A stretch of 64,000 nucleotides of DNA from the NCBI GenBank assembly GCA_008638375.1, contig CM018038.1:30478753-30542752 (forward strand), written 5' to 3'. The notes beneath the pieces are model-generated. The model was not told the DNA's origin and searched no databases. It saw nothing but the letters and a program-made list of their open reading frames with translations. The position numbers and the translations under genes were made by a program. Below, piece after piece: positions 21,567 to 32,170 of this stretch; position 1 is the first letter of the stretch; each line of letters starts with the position of its first letter. This DNA is from Nyssa sinensis (taxonomy: Eukaryota > Streptophyta > Magnoliopsida > Cornales > Nyssaceae).

Positions 21567-24123
21567 TTAAACTAAAGTATGCAAAAACCCTAAACCCAAG
21601 TTTGTAAGGACACTAATCTAATTAGAATGGTTAGTGGGAAGAAAATATTTTGAAAAATCTCAAGGATAATTTCTAGATTTTATAAACTAAGAATCCTCCA
21701 AACTACGGAAATAAGCAGACAATCTATCTGTTGACATTATCTAGTTGATGAAAATCAAAGATTCTTAAAGAAGCATCCACACATCACTATACTTGCAATT
21801 TACAAACGGAAGTCCTTGAACTAATGAAGAAAAGGAGACACCCAACTCGCAACAAAGACAGCAAAAGCATGGCATGCTCCAGGAGCAACTAGCAGGCTCG
21901 TCATCAGAAAAAACTTATCAACTTTTCCAAACTTTCCTTGGTTCAATATTTTATATCTTTTTTTAATCAAACTTATTAGAGTTTAATTGTTATTTTATAT
22001 GAAGTTCAAGAAAACCCTCTAAAAATAAATCACATCAGCAGAAAAGACATAACTACAAAATTGAAATACTAAAACACACAACCCATAGTTACAAGAGGAA
22101 TTAGGAAAATTACCAGAAAATTTATGGCGCTTTGGCTTCCTTTTGGAAACTGACCGTCTTTCGGAAGTAGACCTTCTCGCAGATTGACCATCAATAACAC
22201 TGACATGTCTAGAATTTGTATTGATTTTATCAGTATGTAAAGAGTTCAAAGAAGAGTCCTCCTCAGACAAACCAGTGGAAGCATCCCCAACATCCTCAGC
22301 AATATTCCGATCTTTGGTTCCAGCATCAACGGCATCAGAAGACACTCTACCATCTGCACTGTGGGATTTTGCTACATCAGAGTTGTCCCCATTGTCTTGT
22401 TCATGATCATCATATTCTTCATTTCGAGCATCATGTGAATCAATACCATCGTCATACTCGTCATCAGCATCCACCTCCTCACTCCGAATTCCCACATCCA
22501 CATTAGATAGTTGATTTCGGTCACCATGTTCACCTCTTGATTGCCTACCACTCTTTAAAGAGGCCTCATATTCTGCTTCATACATTTTCAGTTCATCACG
22601 CCCAGCTTCATTGTACAGCCCAACACCCCTATGATCCAAACCTTTACGAGATTCATCAACTGAAGACTTCTTATCACTAGTCTTCCCCTTCAATGGAATG
22701 AGAACCTTATCAGTGGACCCATCCCTAGCAACCATGCTAGCATGCTCTAACACATCCTCACCGTAATCTTCATCCCTTCTCCTATCATCCCTGTCCCAAT
22801 ACCGTGAATCCCGGCCATTTGCTACTGAACCATGGCCAAACTTCAGCTCTTTGGAACTCTGTGTCCGAGTCACATTAGCAAGAAAATCAGGATCATTCCT
22901 TAATTCATCATCCTGAGCTTGATAACCATTTACTTCTGCACTCAACACATACAACAGTAAGAAAATACTCAGATTTTTTTTTGACAAGAAAATTCTCAAA
23001 ATAAATTCAAATGCTTCCAACAATCATGATCAGGTGAGAATTCTAGAAACCATAAAATTCAGAAAAGCCCAATTTTTCTAAAAACATTGCAATTATTGAT
23101 TGTATAGAATTTAAACTCCACGACATTGAGTTGTCAACTTGTAATGCTTAGGTGACTTCTCATAATTGGGATTCCTATTAATTTTGCTAACTAATTTTTT
23201 TTCCTCGTTTACACTATACTTCCAGATACAGTAAAGTACATAAAATTAAAGATTCGTGTCACTAATATATTGTGCCCGACGAAGCTTAATTACTTAAAAA
23301 CATGGCACATTCAACCAATTCCCAAGACATATCACAGTCAAATTCTATACTGAAAACTAGATCTATAACTTCATTACCCTCCATTTGGTTTCCAGGAAAA
23401 CGTAGGAAAAGAAAAGAAAGGAATACCATGAACCATCAAGCTCACGCTGATGAAGTAAACATGATCAGGACTATTTCACTGGATATACAAAAACCAGCAA
23501 ACAACATGAAACATAACCCTAAGTTTAATGGCCTAAAATGTTTTTTATAAAAAGTTTGATTGCCTAAAAATATAGTAGGATTAACTCAAGTGATCCAACC
23601 AGTTACATTGGGCTCAGTTGAGCAAAGATTTATGTTACCTTAAATCCTCATTTACGAGTAATTCATGATTCAAAATTTTGGTTCTCATCCTTTCTTACAA
23701 TTTCTCATATACCAAACAGAGCCTAAAGATTCGAACTAATAGACAGAATTCGAACTCTATACGATTCAAAACAAGCATATCCATATATAACACATGCATA
23801 TATATATACACACACACAAATACACAGATAAATTTTTAAAAAAAAATGCAATTAGCATAATCAAATTTCAAGAAAGCCAGTGACCGACCGTCATCTCTAG
23901 AGATATAGACGAAAGCTAACACAGAAACGACGAAACCAAGCGAGAGAATCACAATGACAGCGCCGATCGAGACCTTGCGGCTCCTGAATCGTCGATTTCG
24001 AGGATGCTTGTGGGCAGGCGCACGAATCCCGATGGACAAGTGATCTGAACTTCCGTTCCCGTGGTACAAGTCGTGGCCTCGGACAGCGACTCTATCAAAG
24101 CCCGATTGCCTGTACTGGGCCAT
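11216..24123 (-). CDS. EMB2756: DUF616 family membrane protein, EMB2756-like (5' part, three exons)
   Basis: A spliced minus-strand gene: exon 1 24123-23889, exon 2 22935-22114, exon 3 11568-11216, all with GT-AG junctions and consistent phases (1, 1, 0). The product starts MAQYRQSGFD. It has a basic cytosolic N-terminus (RRFRSRK), one membrane segment at about residues 52-74 (SIGAVIVILSLGFVVSVLAF), then a long acidic, Asp/Glu/Ser-rich lumenal-type region. In exon 3 it enters DUF616 (KKxx-less start; YISTCHIAVISCIFGNSDRL is diagnostic). This is the architecture of plant type-II Golgi-like DUF616 proteins; relatives include TOD1 and MUCI70. The long acidic stem best fits Arabidopsis EMB2756 (At1g34550), from memory. 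The start is the first ATG of exon 1; five in-frame codons upstream lack an ATG. The rest of DUF616 lies left of the window. Glycosyltransferase-like activity is inferred for the family, not shown here. Confidence 0.85.
12291..12837. mobile_element. Non-autonomous hAT MITE (547 bp)
   Basis: Ends are CAGAGCCGGCTC and, on the opposite strand, CAGGACCGACTC. It is flanked by the perfect 8-bp direct repeat AGCATTGC (12,283-12,290 and 12,838-12,845). Subterminal blocks ATCGCTTTAGGCCTC and (near the right end) ATCGCTTTGGGCCTC are also shared by the two ends. CAGGGCCGG-type termini with 8-bp duplications are typical of plant hAT elements. No coding capacity. Confidence 0.85.
12850..12960 (-). mobile_element. 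RTE LINE 3' end fragment
   Basis: CAACTCGACAAAGCCTTATC, then TTTGGTGTTGGCTACATAAA and CATGTCTCGTCATTC parallel the 3' end of the RTE copy at 226-310 in the same orientation. Only the tail is present: a heavily 5'-truncated or eroded insertion. Confidence 0.6.
12990..13130. repeat. Possible lone terminal repeat of a Mutator-like element
   Basis: GGATAATTATACTGACC followed by CTCTCCTGTTACACTAACC resembles the terminal repeats of the element at 14,542-15,963 (GGGTAAATTACACC...CCTGTT). No partner end was found. Confidence 0.25.
13332..14447 (+). CDS. Candidate small two-exon gene, unknown
   Basis: I do not recognise this. Plus-strand exon 1 (13,332-13,403) opens with ATG, encodes MIDQEHEIAQVDELRNMLDF and a few more residues, and ends exactly at ATG|GTAAGT. 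A plausible acceptor (TTTTTGCAG) at 14,369 joins in frame to exon 2 (14,370-14,447) ending RLLSACFFIR-stop. The predicted product is 49 residues, part coiled-coil-like. It is antisense to, and inside, intron 2 of the DUF616 gene, between transposon pieces. It could be a captured gene fragment or chance; the good splice sites are the only support. Confidence 0.25.
13813..13836. repeat. AC dinucleotide microsatellite
   Basis: About eleven AC units. Confidence 0.9.
14542..15963. mobile_element. Mutator-like non-autonomous element (1.4 kb)
   Basis: Long imperfect terminal inverted repeats: left GGGTAAATTACACCTGGACC, right (reverse complement) GGATAAATTACACGTGGACC, with similarity continuing for about 50 bases (CCTGTT...CTGACA / CCTGTT...CAGACA). 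Flanking direct repeat TATTTTCA (14,534-14,541 and 15,964-15,971), 8 bp and possibly a mismatched ninth, fits a Mutator-type 9-bp duplication. No transposase. An interior open frame (14,580-14,954 and overlapping frames) is Pro/Ser/Thr-rich and could be captured host sequence; I cannot identify it. Confidence 0.6.
17232..17611 (-). mobile_element. Ty3/gypsy LTR (380 bp)
   Basis: On the minus strand it starts TGATGTAGGACAAATATGG and ends TTCTGCGTCACAACA (TG...CA). It lies directly downstream of a run of G on that strand (a C run at about 17,615-17,629), which would be the polypurine tract. It is the 3' LTR of the gag remnant next to it. Confidence 0.6.
17612..18700 (-). pseudogene. Ty3/gypsy gag remnant without pol
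   Basis: The minus strand from about 18,680 reads as a gypsy capsid core: PNFDGNFYFEDFLDWIYDL, then YMELSKGKKYFWAEDKL and AKRWWFDLQ, a pattern typical of Retrotrans_gag. It then becomes a Lys/Glu-rich tail including the 94-residue frame at 18,283-17,999, and near 17,645 ends DEFF-like codons next to the polypurine tract. Protease, RT and integrase are absent, so gag runs directly to the LTR: an internal deletion or a non-autonomous derivative. Stops make it non-coding. Confidence 0.55.
18856..19135. mobile_element. Partial copy of the 472-1321 MITE family
   Basis: Blocks TTGTGCTAATGTTTGA/CTGTGCTAATGTTTGA, TCTAGACTACAA/TTTAGACTACAA, TTTCATACTAATATG and AATTGTTAA(A/G)TAAGTGCA occur in the same order as at 1010-1160. 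The right end decays as CATCTTTGACAATACTG. The left half is missing. Confidence 0.6.
19236..19275. repeat. GA dinucleotide microsatellite
   Basis: About 19 GA units with one interruption. Confidence 0.9.
19740..20990 (+). mobile_element. Probable copia-type LTR remnant
   Basis: The stretch has repeated TTCGAACGAG/TTTGAACAAG motifs and twice a GGTAAGTAGAGTT(A/G)AG block (19,908 and 20,730), a composition I associate with long plant copia LTRs. No open frame, PBS or definite boundaries were found, so assignment is tentative. Confidence 0.3.
20045..20130. repeat. Near-perfect hairpin, 26-bp arms
   Basis: 20,045-20,070 and 20,105-20,130 are inverted copies (24 of 26 matching), centre GCTATACATTGCC. 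The 34-base loop itself contains TTTTTTTC...GAAAAAAA, so almost the whole 86 bases can fold. Confidence 0.8.
21510..21567. repeat. Compound AT/GT microsatellite
   Basis: AT run, then about nine GT units, then a longer AT run. Confidence 0.95.
22114..22935 (-). CDS. EMB2756: DUF616 gene exon 2 (acidic stem)
   Basis: Acceptor GTGCAG at 22,936, donor CTG|GTAATT at 22,114/22,113, 822 bases, phase 1 at both ends. It encodes the hydrophilic stem: RDSRYWDRDDRRRDEDYGED, GLYNEAGRDELKMYEAEYEA and an Asp/Glu-rich run VDADDEYDDGIDSHD, ending in a basic KRKPKRHKFSG. Length and composition fit a spacer between membrane anchor and lumenal domain. Confidence 0.85.
23889..24123 (-). CDS. EMB2756: DUF616 gene exon 1 (N-terminus and membrane anchor)
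   Basis: ATG at 24,123 gives MAQYRQSGFDRVAVRGHDLY; donor GATGACG|GTCGGT at 23,889/23,888. It contains the single hydrophobic anchor. Joining to exon 2 gives YISRDDEVNG. Intron 1 is 953 bp (22,936-23,888). Confidence 0.85.
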
Positions 24124-27039
24124 TCGTGCATTGTTCAATCACTCCAGAGAGAGAAAGTATATAAAGAATGTGTAGGATCTATAGAGTTTTCTAGGATTTG
24201 TTGAGTGCGGTGTTAGATCTTCTTCTGTCTCTCTGGACTTCGCGGTTTTTGGTTGCTGTTCTTGGAAGTTAATATGACAATTAATTACTCAGTCGCACCT
24301 CATGAGGAGTTTACAACAACCGAATAGAAATAGACACTGGGAAATGCGAACGGCGATTTTGGATTACGAGAATTGGTGAGATTTGGGTTCGGCATCAGGA
24401 TTTTAGTTCTTTGGATTAAATAGTGATGGGATTGAATTTTAAAGAATTTTGAAAGAAAATTTCCAAAATAAACCCTTCACTCCGTAACTAAATATTTCTT
24501 AACAATTTTTTATCTTTTCTTTGTCAAGACTGCAGAAGAATTTATATTAAATGTTAATTAATAAAAAAAATACAAATTAAATAAACTTAATTATTCTAAG
24601 AATGAATTACTATTGATAAAATTCTCTTAAATTACTAATATTATAGATTTATACATATATCAAGTCAATTATAATAATAATTAAACACATAAATATAAAA
24701 CTAAATAAGATGGTCTGATTTTACATAAGAATTACTCATGAAAAAAAAAACTCACCACTTACAAAAAAAAAAAAAAAAAATTTAACTAATCAACTAAAAA
24801 CACAACACATTCTCAAAAAAATTAATATGTCACTGCTTATGTGTATTAGCACCCGTCTATCTACCGAATTTTCTTCTCATCACTTGTTTCTCCTTAATTA
24901 GTCTTTTACAATCATAACATCATAAACAATTCATAAATCCAACACTCCCAGCGGTTCGTAATAGATATGTGTGTGCAACCTACTACATGTTACGTGTATA
25001 TTATCTAACACTGGGTATATAGAATTTACATGAGATACTAACATTGCAATCAAGAACTGGTCATATAAAGCATATTAGTGCAATAAATGCTCAGTCATTA
25101 ATGATTGATCAAGATAAGCTCTGACTATTTAAGATGAAGAAAACTTTTAAATTTATGTTTTACAATAAATAAGATCTAAAGTTAAATAATAGATAAAAAA
25201 AGTTAAAGCATGTAGATTTTTAATAATAAATATTTTAGAAAATCTCTATTTATAAGCCTTTGAAGAATATGGTCGTTAGATTCAAAAATTAGTCATACCA
25301 CCTTTCTTTTTCTGATTTATTCAAAATTTGAATTTGCAATTGTTAAATTGACAAAATTAGTTTATTGGACTCATCAGCCAGTCAATTAGATCATAACCTA
25401 GTTAACTGATGAACTCAATTGATTTGTCTAGAAGCTTGAGATTCATCTTATTAAGAATAACCAGTCGACTTGATCCTTAGAATCAATCAACTGATTTGTC
25501 AAGTGCTAAGATATTCACAAATGTTTATTGGATAACCAGTTAGCTATTTTAAGAAATGGTAAATTGATTTTGACAAAAGGTCCAGATTTGTGAACATGAA
25601 ATCAATTAATTGACTAAATATATGAAATGATTCGACTGGTTTAGATAGTAATAAAATAAGCTTAAGAATCAGTCGACTAATTTTGAGAAATAGTCAATTG
25701 GTTTTGGTAAGTTAAGCAAGTTCTTTATTTTGACCCGTCTTCTCTATTTCATTTGACTTGATTTTTCAACACTTCAGATATATCAATGTAGTGTTTTGAA
25801 AAATTATTTTATGAATGATTTTAGTTGATCACTTTAAATATTTAAAACTTATGCATATAATTAATCAAACCTAACTCACTCAAAAATCCAAAATAATAAA
25901 AACTAAATATTCTCTTGATTTCTTCAGGCTTCGGTGAATCCACTTGATTGAATTTAGTCTTGAAACTTATAGTTAAGTGGATTTCTTCATTTGATGAAAC
26001 TTTGTCATTTCTTAGTTAATCATTCTCTTCGACCTAAAGGACTTATTTACATTATCACTGCATAAAATATTAGTACTCATAATCAATGCCTTTGTAATCA
26101 TCAAAATTATTAAGATGTCTTAGTTGAAAACCTCTAGTGTTAACAATCTACCCATTTTTAATGTTGACAAACCATTGATATTTTAAATGCAAATAAAGAA
26201 ATATCAAACTTTGATAGACAATTTGAATAGACATGTAAAGCCCCCCACCCCCCCCCCCCCCCAAAAAATAAAAAATAATATGCACATTTCATGCCACAAA
26301 TTGATTTTTAAGAAATTCATAGGCATGTTGAACATATTTTTTCCCTATCAATATATAATCTTTGCATATTTGGGATTATAGTCTATTTCAAGTCTTTAAC
26401 TATTCGAGTTAGTAAATTTTATGATTTTTACAATTGAATCTACATATTTGAGTTTAATGTGCATTTGAACATGCATACATGAAAGAGCACATAAAACACA
26501 AAAATAGATACAATTGATTAGCAAAAATTTACTTTCATTGATTTGAATTGATCTCATTCAAATTTCACAAAAAAAAAAAAGAGGCATAGTTTTTAAGAAA
26601 TCAAAACCATACATGACGTACAATTCCAAAAAGAATGGTTGGAGGGTACTTTGAGGTATTTTGTTTTTTTTTTTATTTATTTATCATTTGATGGTATAAA
26701 AGATAATTCGTTCGATTTTTAACTTTTTGAGGGCATTATAGACATTTTGTACAAAAAGAATGATACGATGGTGACAAAACAAAACTCTATCAGTCTTAGC
26801 TTATGGCAGAAAAGGAAAGTGGTGATTTTTAAAACAAGTTGAGTTTGATTGGAATATTACTAAACCTAAAGGGAGGTAAATAAAAGTTACCCTTTATAAA
26901 ATAAAAAATGAAAATGTGTTTACTACAACATTACTTTTAAAAAAAAAAAATAGGAAAACGTGTTTGATAAACAAAATAGAGTCAATAAATTTAAAGGCCT
27001 TAATGACTGTTATCTAATTCCTATTTAGATTATACATCA
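24124..27039. other. DUF616 gene upstream region and intergenic DNA
   Basis: 24,124-24,300 is the presumed 5' UTR/promoter of the DUF616 gene; no clear TATA box was chosen. Beyond 24,440 the DNA is AT-rich. 25,340-25,750 carries many AGTCGACT/CAATTGACT-like near-palindromes, which suggests an eroded LTR of unknown family. C homopolymer at about 26,246-26,261. No gene seen. Confidence 0.4.
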
Positions 27040-29148
27040 CATGCAAATAAAAATGTCATTAATGAGATAATTGAGGAAATGAAACAATATGGGTAGATAG
27101 GTAATTTTACAAAAAATATTTAAAAAAGAATAGTCAAAAGTTACAATGTAAATGAATCTCCACCACACAATTAATTCCAACACACCAACATATGCTACAC
27201 CTAAAACACACACACACACACAGAATAAAACACGGCTGGGCATACAAAAGCACATACACACATACACACACACACACACACTTGGGTAGTTGAGAGCAAA
27301 AAGAGAGAAAGAGGGAAAGAGAAAAAGAAGAAGAAGAAAAAAAAGAAGGATTCTTGGGCCAAGTTCTTGAAGATTTATGAAGATTGAAGATATATTCGCA
27401 CTCGCCTTTGCTTTTGGAAGAATGAAAGAATTTAATTGGAAGAAATGAAAATGCCTAGAGTTGTTAGGTTGTATTTATAATTGGATTCATGCATTTGTAT
27501 TTCTATATGGAATTTTATCAAAGTTTATATGTTGGGTAGTATGAAATTCACCTTGTCTCTTGAATTAAAATTACATTCTTATTGTAATTATCCAATGCAT
27601 GATCCCTCTTCTTGATTTTCCTAAATTATCCCTCATTCTCTTTATTAATTGTTGATTTTTCATTTAAAGTCCACTACTAGTTTGTACAACTTGAAATCCA
27701 TTACTTGTAAATAAATGGGAATTGTTTGGATTAATGAAAATAGACCTTAGATGTTATATACTTTGTCTATATGAATTGGTTGATGGATTGTAAAATCTCT
27801 TGTTGATAAAAAGTCAATTATTCATGGAGAAAAATAGAGAAAAATGAAAGATGGAGAAACTAGTGATGTTTTTGTGTGCTCTAGAGTGTATGTGAGATTG
27901 TGAATCGTCATTTGTGTGCCTTGGAGTGTATGTGAGACTGCGATCCAAGGCCATGGATTTTGGTGTGGGAGCGAACTTCCCTTCGACTTGCGAGTCAAGA
28001 TCTCGGGTGAGATTTGGTTGTGATGTCCAGCGGGTTAGTTACCCATAAAACCCGAATAAGCTTGTCGGAAGCCAAAGCTTAGCTTGTGGTTGGGATAAAA
28101 CCCAAACTTAAATTGCAAAATGTAATGGTAAATTGCAAAATGATAGTAAGAAAAAAACCAGACTCATTCATAATACATTAAAAGTCTTGAAATTTATTTC
28201 AATTGTATTGTTATTTTTTATTTAGTTGCATCTATTTGGATATTGTCATTGATATGTCACTACACCTTCACAAGCATACATTTTGCAACATTTTCATTTC
28301 TCTTATTTAGGTATCCTACTGGGGTATTGACCCCTAACCAGATGCAGGTTCTGGTAAGGAGCCGGCCACTTGACACGTCCTCGAATAGAGACCAATACCA
28401 TTTTTGGGTTCTTTTGAAAATGGATTTTTTTTGGTTGACTTGAAGATTTGTATTTTCAGACTTGTTTAGAAAATGGATATGTACAGACTCATAACAGTAT
28501 GGATGGAATGTGATATGATATGTATTTATGTGTAAGAAAAATGATATGAAGAAATGAATTATAGTATGCTAAAATGAAATAAGGTATACGTTTAGCTTTT
28601 TCTACTAAAGGTTGTGTAGAACAACCCACTTTGAAAGACTATATTTCCTAAATCCTGTGGAATCAGAAGCCCATATTATGTAAAATCAAACTTCTTTATC
28701 TTAGCTTTCAAATGGCTCAAGAATGACCCTAATTGGGTAAATATTAAGGGAGTTATGCTAATTTTAAGAAAACTGCACAAAATCTGACCTCCATTACAGA
28801 TCAGTCTATAAGTTGAGTTCCAAATACTCTTTTTGAGTGGTTCCAAAGCCTATGAAAACTAGACTTACAATGGAACATGCCATAGAAAGCTCATGATATC
28901 TAATTTTATGAATTGGGAGATATAGAGTTCCAAACAGGACAGGACCTGCTGTGTGAACAAAGCAGTTCAAATTTGCTTGCACAATTTTGTTAATAACTTG
29001 AGTTACAGGAAGTATTTTTGAATGATTCCAAAGCTCATTCCATAGGTCATATACACATATCGTTCACCTCAAGAAAATCAACAAGTCAAGCAACAATATT
29101 TTTCATTCTTTGGTTTAACTTTATTCCGTCATTCCTAGTTGTTCTAAA

Positions 29149-29176
29149 CCTAGGCTCTAATACCATTCTGTTATGT
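29149..29176 (-). other. LTR end and tRNA-Met-type primer binding site
   Basis: On the minus strand ACATAACAGAATGG is followed by TGGTATTAGAGCCTAGG. TGGTATCAGAGC is the usual initiator-Met primer site of plant chromoviruses and copia elements; here one base differs. It marks the end of a minus-strand LTR that occupies the right arm. Confidence 0.6.
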
Positions 29177-29404
29177 CCCAAGTCTCCAAAGACTTGGGTT
29201 GTGATCGATATTCCTTTAGTATATTTATTAATATTTAAAGTGCACCCTACTTAATCTTCATTCTACGAATTCTCATATTTATTACTCCACTTTTATACAT
29301 TATTTCTTGAAGTCTATGCATAAAAAAAAAAAAAAAAATCAAATTTATTCAGGATAAAAAAAGAAAACAACCTATAGTTCATTATTTTCTATTCACTAAT
29401 CAAT

Positions 29405-29770
29405 TCAGCCCTGTTTGGAACCCTAGATCTCCCAATTCACAAAACCTCACATCTTGAACTTTTTAGGAAATGTTCTAATATGAATCTACTTTCACTGAAC
29501 TTTGGAATCATTCAAAAATACTTCTTGTAACTCAAGTTATTAACGAAGTTGTGCTCGCAGGTTTGAATTGCTCTGTTCATATAGCAGGTCCATCCTATTT
29601 AGAACTCTATATCACCCAACTCATAAAACCTAACATTATGAGCTTTTTATGGCATGTTCCACTATAAGCCTAGTTTCCATAGGCTTTGGAAGCACTCAAA
29701 AAGAGTACTTGAAAGTCAAGTTATAGATTGATTTGTAAATAGCGGTCAGATTCTGCGCAGTTTTCTTAAA
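29405..29770. repeat. Tandem units of about 180 bp inside the LTR
   Basis: The order TTTGGAACCCTAGATCTCCCAA, CACAAAACCT, GAACTTTTTAGG, CTTTGGAATCATTC at 29,411-29,520 is repeated with changes as TTAGAACTCTATATCACCCAA, CATAAAACCT, GAGCTTTTTATGG, CTTTGGAAGCACTC at 29,600-29,700. The left arm holds the inverted equivalents. Confidence 0.65.
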
Positions 29771-31244
29771 ATTATTATAGCTCCCTCAATATTTACCTAA
29801 TTAAGATCATTCTCAAGTCATTTGAAAGCTAAGACAAAGAAGTTTGATTCTATATAAGATTGGCTTATGATTCTACAAGATGTAGGAGATATAGTATTTC
29901 AAAATGGGCTACTTTACACAGCCTTCAATAGAAAAAACTAAACTAATACCAATTTCATTTTTGCATGTTGTAATTCATTTCTTCATAACATTTTTCTTAC
30001 ACATAAATACATATCACATTCCAATCCATATTCTTACGAGTTCAAAAACATAAGTAGCATTAGTACATATCCATTTTTCCAAACAAGTCTAAAATACAAG
30101 TCTTCAAGTCAAGTCATGCAATCTTTATACAACCAAAAATAAATCCATTTTCAAGAGAACCCAAAAGACCATTGAAGGCTTTTAACGTATTATGAATCGG
30201 TCCGATTTTCTTCTCACTTTTTCATTTCACTATTTACCATTACATTCCATAATTTAAATTTGGGTTTTTATCCCAACCCACAATCTAAACTTTGGCTCCC
30301 AACAAGCCTATTCAGGTTTTAGGAGCTACTAACCCTGTCGGACACCATAACCAAATCACGCACAGGTTCTTCACTCGCAACTCGAAGGGAAGCTCACTCC
30401 CAAACCAAAATCCATAGCCTAGGAATTCAATTTCACATACACTCCAAGGCACATAAATGATGATTCACAATCTCACATACACTCAAGAGTACACAAAGAC
30501 ATTATTAGTTTCCCTATCTTTTGTTTTTCTCCATTGTTCTGCATGAATAATCGACATTTTAGTCAACAAGAGATTTTACAATCCATCAACCAATTCATAT
30601 AGAGAAATTATATACCATCTAAGGTCTATTTCCTATCAATTCAAACAATTTCCATTCATTTTCAAATAATAGATCTCAAGTTGTACAAACTAGTATGAGA
30701 GTTTAAATGAAAAAACAACAATTAATAAAGAGAATGAGGGATAATTTAGAAAAATCAAGAAGAGGGATCATGCATTGGGTAAATTACAACAAGAATGTAA
30801 TTTTAATTTAAGTGACAAAATGAATTTCATATTACCCAACATGTAAACTTTGATAAAATACCAAATAAAAATACAAATGCATGAACCCAATTATAAATTT
30901 AATCAAAACACAACCTAACAATTCTAGGCATTTCCATTTCTTCAAGTTTAGAAACCCTACCTCAGTTTTGTGCAAACTTGAAAAACCCTAACTTTGATTT
31001 CTTCCAATTAAATTCTTCTAAGAGCAAAGGTAAGTACAAATATATTTTCAATCTTTAACTCGGCCCAAGAATGCTTTTTTTTTTTCTCTTTTCTTGCTCT
31101 CTTTCCCTTTTTCTCTCTTTTTCCTCTCAGCCACCCATGTTGTGCGTGTGTATATGTTTGTGTATGCCTAGCTGTGTTTTATTTTTGTGTGTGTGTGTTT
31201 TAGGTGTAGCATTTGTTAGTGTGTTGGAATTAAATGTGTGGTGC

Positions 31245-32170
31245 AGATTCACCCACATTGACCTAGGCTGTTTGGCGAGCCTCTAAGGATGAAATTTTCT
31301 ATGCTTTACAGTCTAGCTTACAACAAGGAGGCATGGGTGAGCGAGTATATGGAAAGAGTAGGGAGTGAGCTTACATGGACCCCTCGTTTCAGGAGAGACC
31401 TTTTTGATTGGGAGCTTGAAGAGGTGTGTTCTTTCCTTTGTATCCTTAACAACTTTAGGGTCATGGAGGATAGGGAGGATAGGAGAATTTAGAGGCCGGA
31501 CAAGAAGTCATTCTCAGTCAGATCGTTCTACAAGAGCATGTTCAACTCGGACGATCCTCCTTTCCCTTGGAAGATAACTTGGCACTCAAAAGCCCCCCCA
31601 AAAGCTTCCTTCTTCGCCTGGGAAGCCTCTTGGAAGGCCATCTTAACCATGGAGAACTTGAAGAGAAGGGGCTTTCTTTTGGCGAGCAGATGCTGCTTTT
31701 GCAAGAATAATGAAGAGTGTGTGGATCACGTTCTCATCCATTGTCATGATTCATGGAGTTGTTGGACACTTGTTTTAGATTTGTTTGGCTTTTCTTGGGT
31801 CATGCCAGGCTTAGTCAAAGACCTCTTGCAAGCCTGGGAAGGGTGCAGGCTGCCAAATTGAGATTAAGAGGATTTGGAGACTGGCTCTAATTTGCCTCAT
31901 GTGATGTATTTGGACTGAAAGGAACAATAGGGTCTTTGAAGATCGGGAGCTCTCTTTTCTTTCTTTAAAGATACCTTTTTGGGCTTATTATTTTTTTGGG
32001 GCCAAAGAGGCTTTTTCTGTAAATGTCTCTTCTTTTGTAGATTTTTTGGATTCTCTTAACCATATGTAACCTTTTGGGGTTTTTGCCTCTGTAGCCCTTC
32101 TTGGGCTCATTTATATGATATAGATCTCTTACTTATCAAAAAAAAAAAAAAAAGAGATTCACCCACATTG
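31245..32170 (+). mobile_element. L1-type LINE insertion, 5'-truncated, with 16-bp target duplication
   Basis: A perfect AGATTCACCCACATTG flanks the insert (31,245-31,260 and 32,155-32,170). The body 31,261-32,154 runs from the C-terminal part of the RT polyprotein (MLYSLAYNKEAWVSEYMER, RDLFDWELEEV) through the zf-RVT domain (RRGFLLASRCCFCKN, CVDHVLIHCHDSWSC) to a 3' UTR (GGGGTTTTTGCCTC, CTTGGGCTCATT) and a run of A ending at 32,153. Two stops (after EDRRI and after GCRLPN) and a frame change inactivate it. It is the same family as the minus-strand copy at 3420-5515. It entered the right arm of the palindrome after that formed, since the left arm lacks it. Confidence 0.9.

Larger units (their letters stand above)
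11569..22113 (-). other. Intron 2 of the DUF616 gene (10.5 kb, transposon-filled)
   Basis: The intron runs from donor CTG|GTAATT (22,114/22,113) to acceptor CTCAG (11,569). It contains a hAT MITE, an RTE tail, a Mutator-like MITE, a gypsy LTR/gag remnant, a MITE copy, a probable copia LTR and several microsatellites, listed separately. Stretches between them (11,574-12,282; 15,972-17,231; 19,280-19,740; 21,000-21,500; 21,570-22,113) are AT-rich with nothing I can name. Confidence 0.8.

Noticed and set aside
22221..22406. Plus-strand open frame
   Set aside because: Shadow of exon 2 on the opposite strand.
27037..27279. 80-residue open frame with repeated CVCVYVC peptide, and its counterpart at 31,071-31,286
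   Set aside because: Produced by the AC/GT microsatellite in the two arms of the palindrome.
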